Source: Blautia argi (GTDB taxonomy: Bacteria; Bacillota; Clostridia; Lachnospirales; Lachnospiraceae). From it: a DNA stretch of 64,000 nt. Location: the NCBI RefSeq assembly GCF_003287895.1, contig NZ_CP030280.1, positions 164,001 to 228,000 of the forward strand, in the 5' to 3' direction. Below, piece after piece: positions 62,201-64,000 of this stretch. Made by a program: the position numbers and the translations under genes. The notes below the pieces were generated by a model. The model was given only the letters and a program-made list of their open reading frames with translations. It was not told the origin of the DNA and did no database searches. Positions within the stretch are counted from its first letter, which is position 1. Every line of letters starts with the position of its first letter.

Positions 62201-64000
62201 ACAGTATCTTTCCGGAGCAGAATTTGAAGTAAGAGCTGCAGAAGATATCTGTACTCCGGATCATCAGAAAGATGCAGATGGAAACCGTATCGTACTTTAT
62301 GCAAAAGATACGCTCGTGGCAACGATCACAACGGGAGAGAGTGGAAAAGCTGTAGCAAAGGATCTTCCTCTTGGAAGATACTATGTAGTGGAAACTAAGG
62401 CACCGGAAGGATTTGTATTAAATCCAGAACCGGTAACGGTTGCATTAACATATCAGGATCAGGAAACACCAGTCGTTGAAGCAGAAGCAATGGTAGGAAA
62501 TGACAGACAGAAGGTATCAATTTCCGTAGAAAAACAGGATATAGAAAACGGGCAGGTATTATCCGGAGCTTTGTTTGGCATCTATAACAAGAAAGATATC
62601 CAGGCAAATGGAAAAGTTCTTGTGAAAGCAGATACCTTATTACAGGAAATGACATCCGATGAGAACGGTATGGCAACATGCACCCTGGATCTTCCATTTG
62701 GAGAATACTATGTAAAAGAATTAAAAGCGCCGGAAGGTTTTGTTTCTTCGGATGAGGTGCTGGAATTTGTTGCAGAGTATCAGGGACAGGAGACAAAGCT
62801 TGTTTTCTTACAGACTGTAAAGAAAAATGAACCAACTACAGCAGAATTCACAAAGTCTGATCTGACTACAGGCGTAGAGCTGGAGGGTGCAAGATTGAAG
62901 GTCATGGATAAAGATGGAAATGTTATCGATGAATGGACATCTGAAAAGGATAAGCCACATGTGATCAAGCGTCTGGTTGTCGGAGAAACCTATACCCTTC
63001 ATGAAGAATTTGCTCCATATGGTTATCTGAAAGCAACGGATGTGACATTTACGGTCAAAGATACTGCCGAAGTACAGAAAGTGGAAATGAAGGATGAAGT
63101 ACCAAAAGGACTTTTGATCATCAACAAAAAGGGAGAATTTTTAGAGAAGATCACCCTTTTGGATAATGTGAAAGGAACGGTAGAACATTTCTTTGAATAT
63201 ATCACAGGAAACTTAAGTGAAGTCACTTTTGAAGTCTATGCTGCAGAAGATATCAAGGCTGCGGATGGTGTAAGCGCAAACCATTATAAGAAAGATGAGC
63301 TGGTAGGCACGATCACAACCGATGAAAAGGGAATCGCAAAAATGGAAGACCTTCCGGTAGGAAAATATTATGTGAAGGAAGTGAAAACGGCACATGGTTT
63401 TGTACTGGATGGAGAGCCTAGATTTGTGGATCTGACCTATCGCGATCAGGATACGCCAGTGGTTACTTTTGATGAAGAATGGCAGAACAACCGCCAGAAG
63501 ATAAAAGTAACTGTCCTTAAAAAAGCAAAGGATACAGACCGTATGCTGGAAGGTGCGATCTTCGGGTTATTTACAAAAGAAGAGATCAAAAGCAGAGATG
63601 GAAAAGTCCTGATGGAAGCCGGAACGCTGATCGAGCAGAAAACAACGGATGAAAATGGACAGATCCTTTTCAAAGCAGATCTTCCAGTAGATGGAACTTA
63701 TATCGTAAAAGAAATCTATGCTCCGGATGGTTTTGTGACATCGAAAGAAGAAAAGGAATTCTCTTTTGAGTATGGAAAACCAGAAGAAGCCGAGGTTTCC
63801 TATGAGTTTGTTTTTGAAAATGAGCCGACAACGGTAGAACTTACGAAAACAGACCTTACCACAGGAAAAGAACTTCCGGGGGCACATCTGAAGGTGACAG
63901 ATGAAGACGGAAATGTAATCGATGAGTGGGTATCTACAGAGAAAGCTCATGTGATCAAAGAGCTGACAGTTGGAAAATCCTATACGATGACAGAGACAAA
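59274..64000 (+). CDS. Giant Cna-B (SpaA-like) surface adhesin, 3' partial
   Basis: The frame from ATG 59274 stays open to the end of the window: at least 1575 codons. A signal peptide (basic KVKQKAKR, then SGLLTAVTLLSTVL, cleaved near SYA-AE) is followed by an acidic, Ser-rich linker around residues 140-200. A domain with TAYCIQPAKPGPESGTYTI (residues 275-295) and AGKRFILVHMAAAYAYG follows; the Cys may belong to a thioester-like adhesin domain. From about residue 505, at least ten Cna-B domains follow, each ending in phrases such as YFVKEIQAPEGY or YYVKELKAPEGF with a conserved Glu. Lys-Asn isopeptide bonds are expected. An LPxTG anchor would lie beyond the window. Typical of conjugative elements. 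Confidence 0.9.
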   Translation, partial: MKVKQKAKRVVSGLLTAVTLLSTVLSPINSYAAELPKERKLPLLEEVQSQLDEDEIVLAKDHQVEVGTSFDVKTDFTGLEIKDSAKVKITFEEAKNEQGEDFTTSHADTYKTVYYVETVNQEHPNYQISRNVVVKEIEKESESPSADAEQSETKETEEDKEDSEKPSEIPIETPDVSEGNAAFDALVEQMTEQDTFDEGSGLALHDVMEQAVEQGVDFNGMEPGEITTIKAMARTAGVGSQQVTIEKGPIYRYADYGLGTYLTEPYYISYGSVRATAYCIQPAKPGPESGTYTITKLADNQALAKVCYYGTDAAGAESYFANKHSDFSAGKRFILVHMAAAYAYGSSDAFYGTNATGQELAMDIYNYCVKKPEIPDVSMSFSDANVKAYVEGNTQRTKEITFHAAGQQSVTISLPSGVRFHNVSTGSTSAPGAKVTIQGGTKFYLSAPLTQASDTAEVFATTMAGGLEKDYSAYKLTTNSSTQDLAFIFGEGVETTNKVSLNVTWTKQAEIAIVKNDKDTGNHLAGAIYGVYRDKECSDLITQMPATDSKGGSKVTIEKIQDVVYVKEIQPPANYQADPTVYPVDVNIGKTSTKNVLNERTYAKIHLIKEDAQTGANPQGDATLEGAVYGLYARENIVHPDGTTGIVHKAGDLVSTLKVDQKGDAVVKDLYLGKYFVKEIQAPEGYLLDETEHDVECSYEGGTVPTIERTVKSTELVMKQPFQIIKAANNGETDAELLKGAGFSAYLKSSLEKKENGSYDFSHAEPVILTADGKTEMFTDEKGYACSIPLPYGTYIVRETTTPHNYKPVEDFEITIRENNPDKPQVWKVLLDKEFSAKLKIIKKDDETKKPVLVAGTEFKIYDLDHKKYVEQVTTYPTVTVHKSFFTDSQGYLILPKHLEIGHYRIEEVTAPDGYVVNKNYVEITVDSDTAYEVDGVSGDVIIEVSYEDQPVKGNLIVYKKGEMLSGFENDFIYEEQYLSGAEFEVRAAEDICTPDHQKDADGNRIVLYAKDTLVATITTGESGKAVAKDLPLGRYYVVETKAPEGFVLNPEPVTVALTYQDQETPVVEAEAMVGNDRQKVSISVEKQDIENGQVLSGALFGIYNKKDIQANGKVLVKADTLLQEMTSDENGMATCTLDLPFGEYYVKELKAPEGFVSSDEVLEFVAEYQGQETKLVFLQTVKKNEPTTAEFTKSDLTTGVELEGARLKVMDKDGNVIDEWTSEKDKPHVIKRLVVGETYTLHEEFAPYGYLKATDVTFTVKDTAEVQKVEMKDEVPKGLLIINKKGEFLEKITLLDNVKGTVEHFFEYITGNLSEVTFEVYAAEDIKAADGVSANHYKKDELVGTITTDEKGIAKMEDLPVGKYYVKEVKTAHGFVLDGEPRFVDLTYRDQDTPVVTFDEEWQNNRQKIKVTVLKKAKDTDRMLEGAIFGLFTKEEIKSRDGKVLMEAGTLIEQKTTDENGQILFKADLPVDGTYIVKEIYAPDGFVTSKEEKEFSFEYGKPEEAEVSYEFVFENEPTTVELTKTDLTTGKELPGAHLKVTDEDGNVIDEWVSTEKAHVIKELTVGKSYTMTET
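62131..64000 (+). repeat. Three-domain super-repeat in the adhesin, period about 1 kb
   Basis: The protein from about 62131 to 63090 (starting KGNLIVYKKGE) recurs from about 63103 (starting KGLLIINKKGE). Matched landmarks are VATITTGE/VGTITTDE, TYQDQETPVV/TYRDQDTPVV, and EPTTAEFTKSDLTTG (62830) against EPTTVELTKTDLTTG (63824). The unit spans about three Cna-B domains. The second copy continues past the window. Confidence 0.8.

Overview
The window looks like a draft-assembly piece of a low-to-mid GC gut Firmicute, most likely a Lachnospiraceae member close to Blautia or Ruminococcus. I infer this from the housekeeping set, from lysyl-tRNA synthetase with a C-terminal tRNA-binding domain, from small families typical of that group (DUF6145-like, DUF6462-like, DUF6017-like, recalled from memory), and from degraded conjugative-element genes. 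The genus cannot be fixed from sequence alone.

Region 1 (1-20.4 kb, visibly AT-rich, all on the + strand) is the distal part of a surface polysaccharide cluster, probably capsule or exopolysaccharide. It holds an ATP-grasp enzyme, an asparagine-synthase-like ligase, an NhaC-type antiporter, two GT4 and seven GT2 glycosyltransferases, a DXD sugar transferase, an EpsG-type polymerase, a Wzx-type flippase, a polysaccharide pyruvyl transferase and two membrane acyltransferases. Polymerase, flippase and transferases together fit a Wzx/Wzy-type pathway. Both acyltransferase genes carry a poly-G run. One is in frame (G8), the other is thrown out of frame by G9. This suggests phase-variable acylation of the polysaccharide.

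Region 2 (20.4-40.25 kb, higher GC) is chromosomal core: VanZ-like protein, tRNA-Gln, acyl-ACP thioesterase, CvfB, a methyltransferase, dnaE, pfkA, an RNA methyltransferase, a spore-cortex-type hydrolase, an XRE regulator with a divergent small ORF, NfeD/SPFH membrane proteins, a patatin, ornithine carbamoyltransferase, BirA, a DUF6145-like protein, type III pantothenate kinase, Dus, GreA and LysRS. Three of these (patatin, DUF6145-like, greA) are broken by small indels. These may be assembly errors or real decay.

Region 3 (40.25-43 kb) is the scar of a mobile element. Three TTTGACAACAA repeats follow lysS, then two excisionase-like small proteins, ParA, and a ParB whose C-terminal half has been replaced by the C-terminus of a Fic protein. 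A strongly folded intergenic element and a 3' tRNA-Arg fragment that looks like an attachment site close the region.

Region 4 (43-50 kb) holds an amidohydrolase preceded by a transporter remnant, then an AraC regulator divergent from a GPH-type sugar symporter and a GH2 glycosidase, probably a regulated beta-galactoside or related glycoside utilisation unit.

Region 5 (50-64 kb) is a second mosaic of conjugative-element genes: an IS3-type transposase remnant, a shortened PnuC, a RepA remnant (DUF6017-like), two membrane proteins, a ribbon-helix-helix protein with operator-like repeats, an ImmA/XRE pair divergent from a Y-family polymerase and a YolD-like protein, a zinc-ribbon protein, a sigma-region-4 regulator, and the first 1575 codons of a giant Cna-B (SpaA-like) surface adhesin that runs off the end. 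A 40-bp promoter-like motif occurs both before the sigma-like gene and before the adhesin, which suggests a small dedicated regulon.
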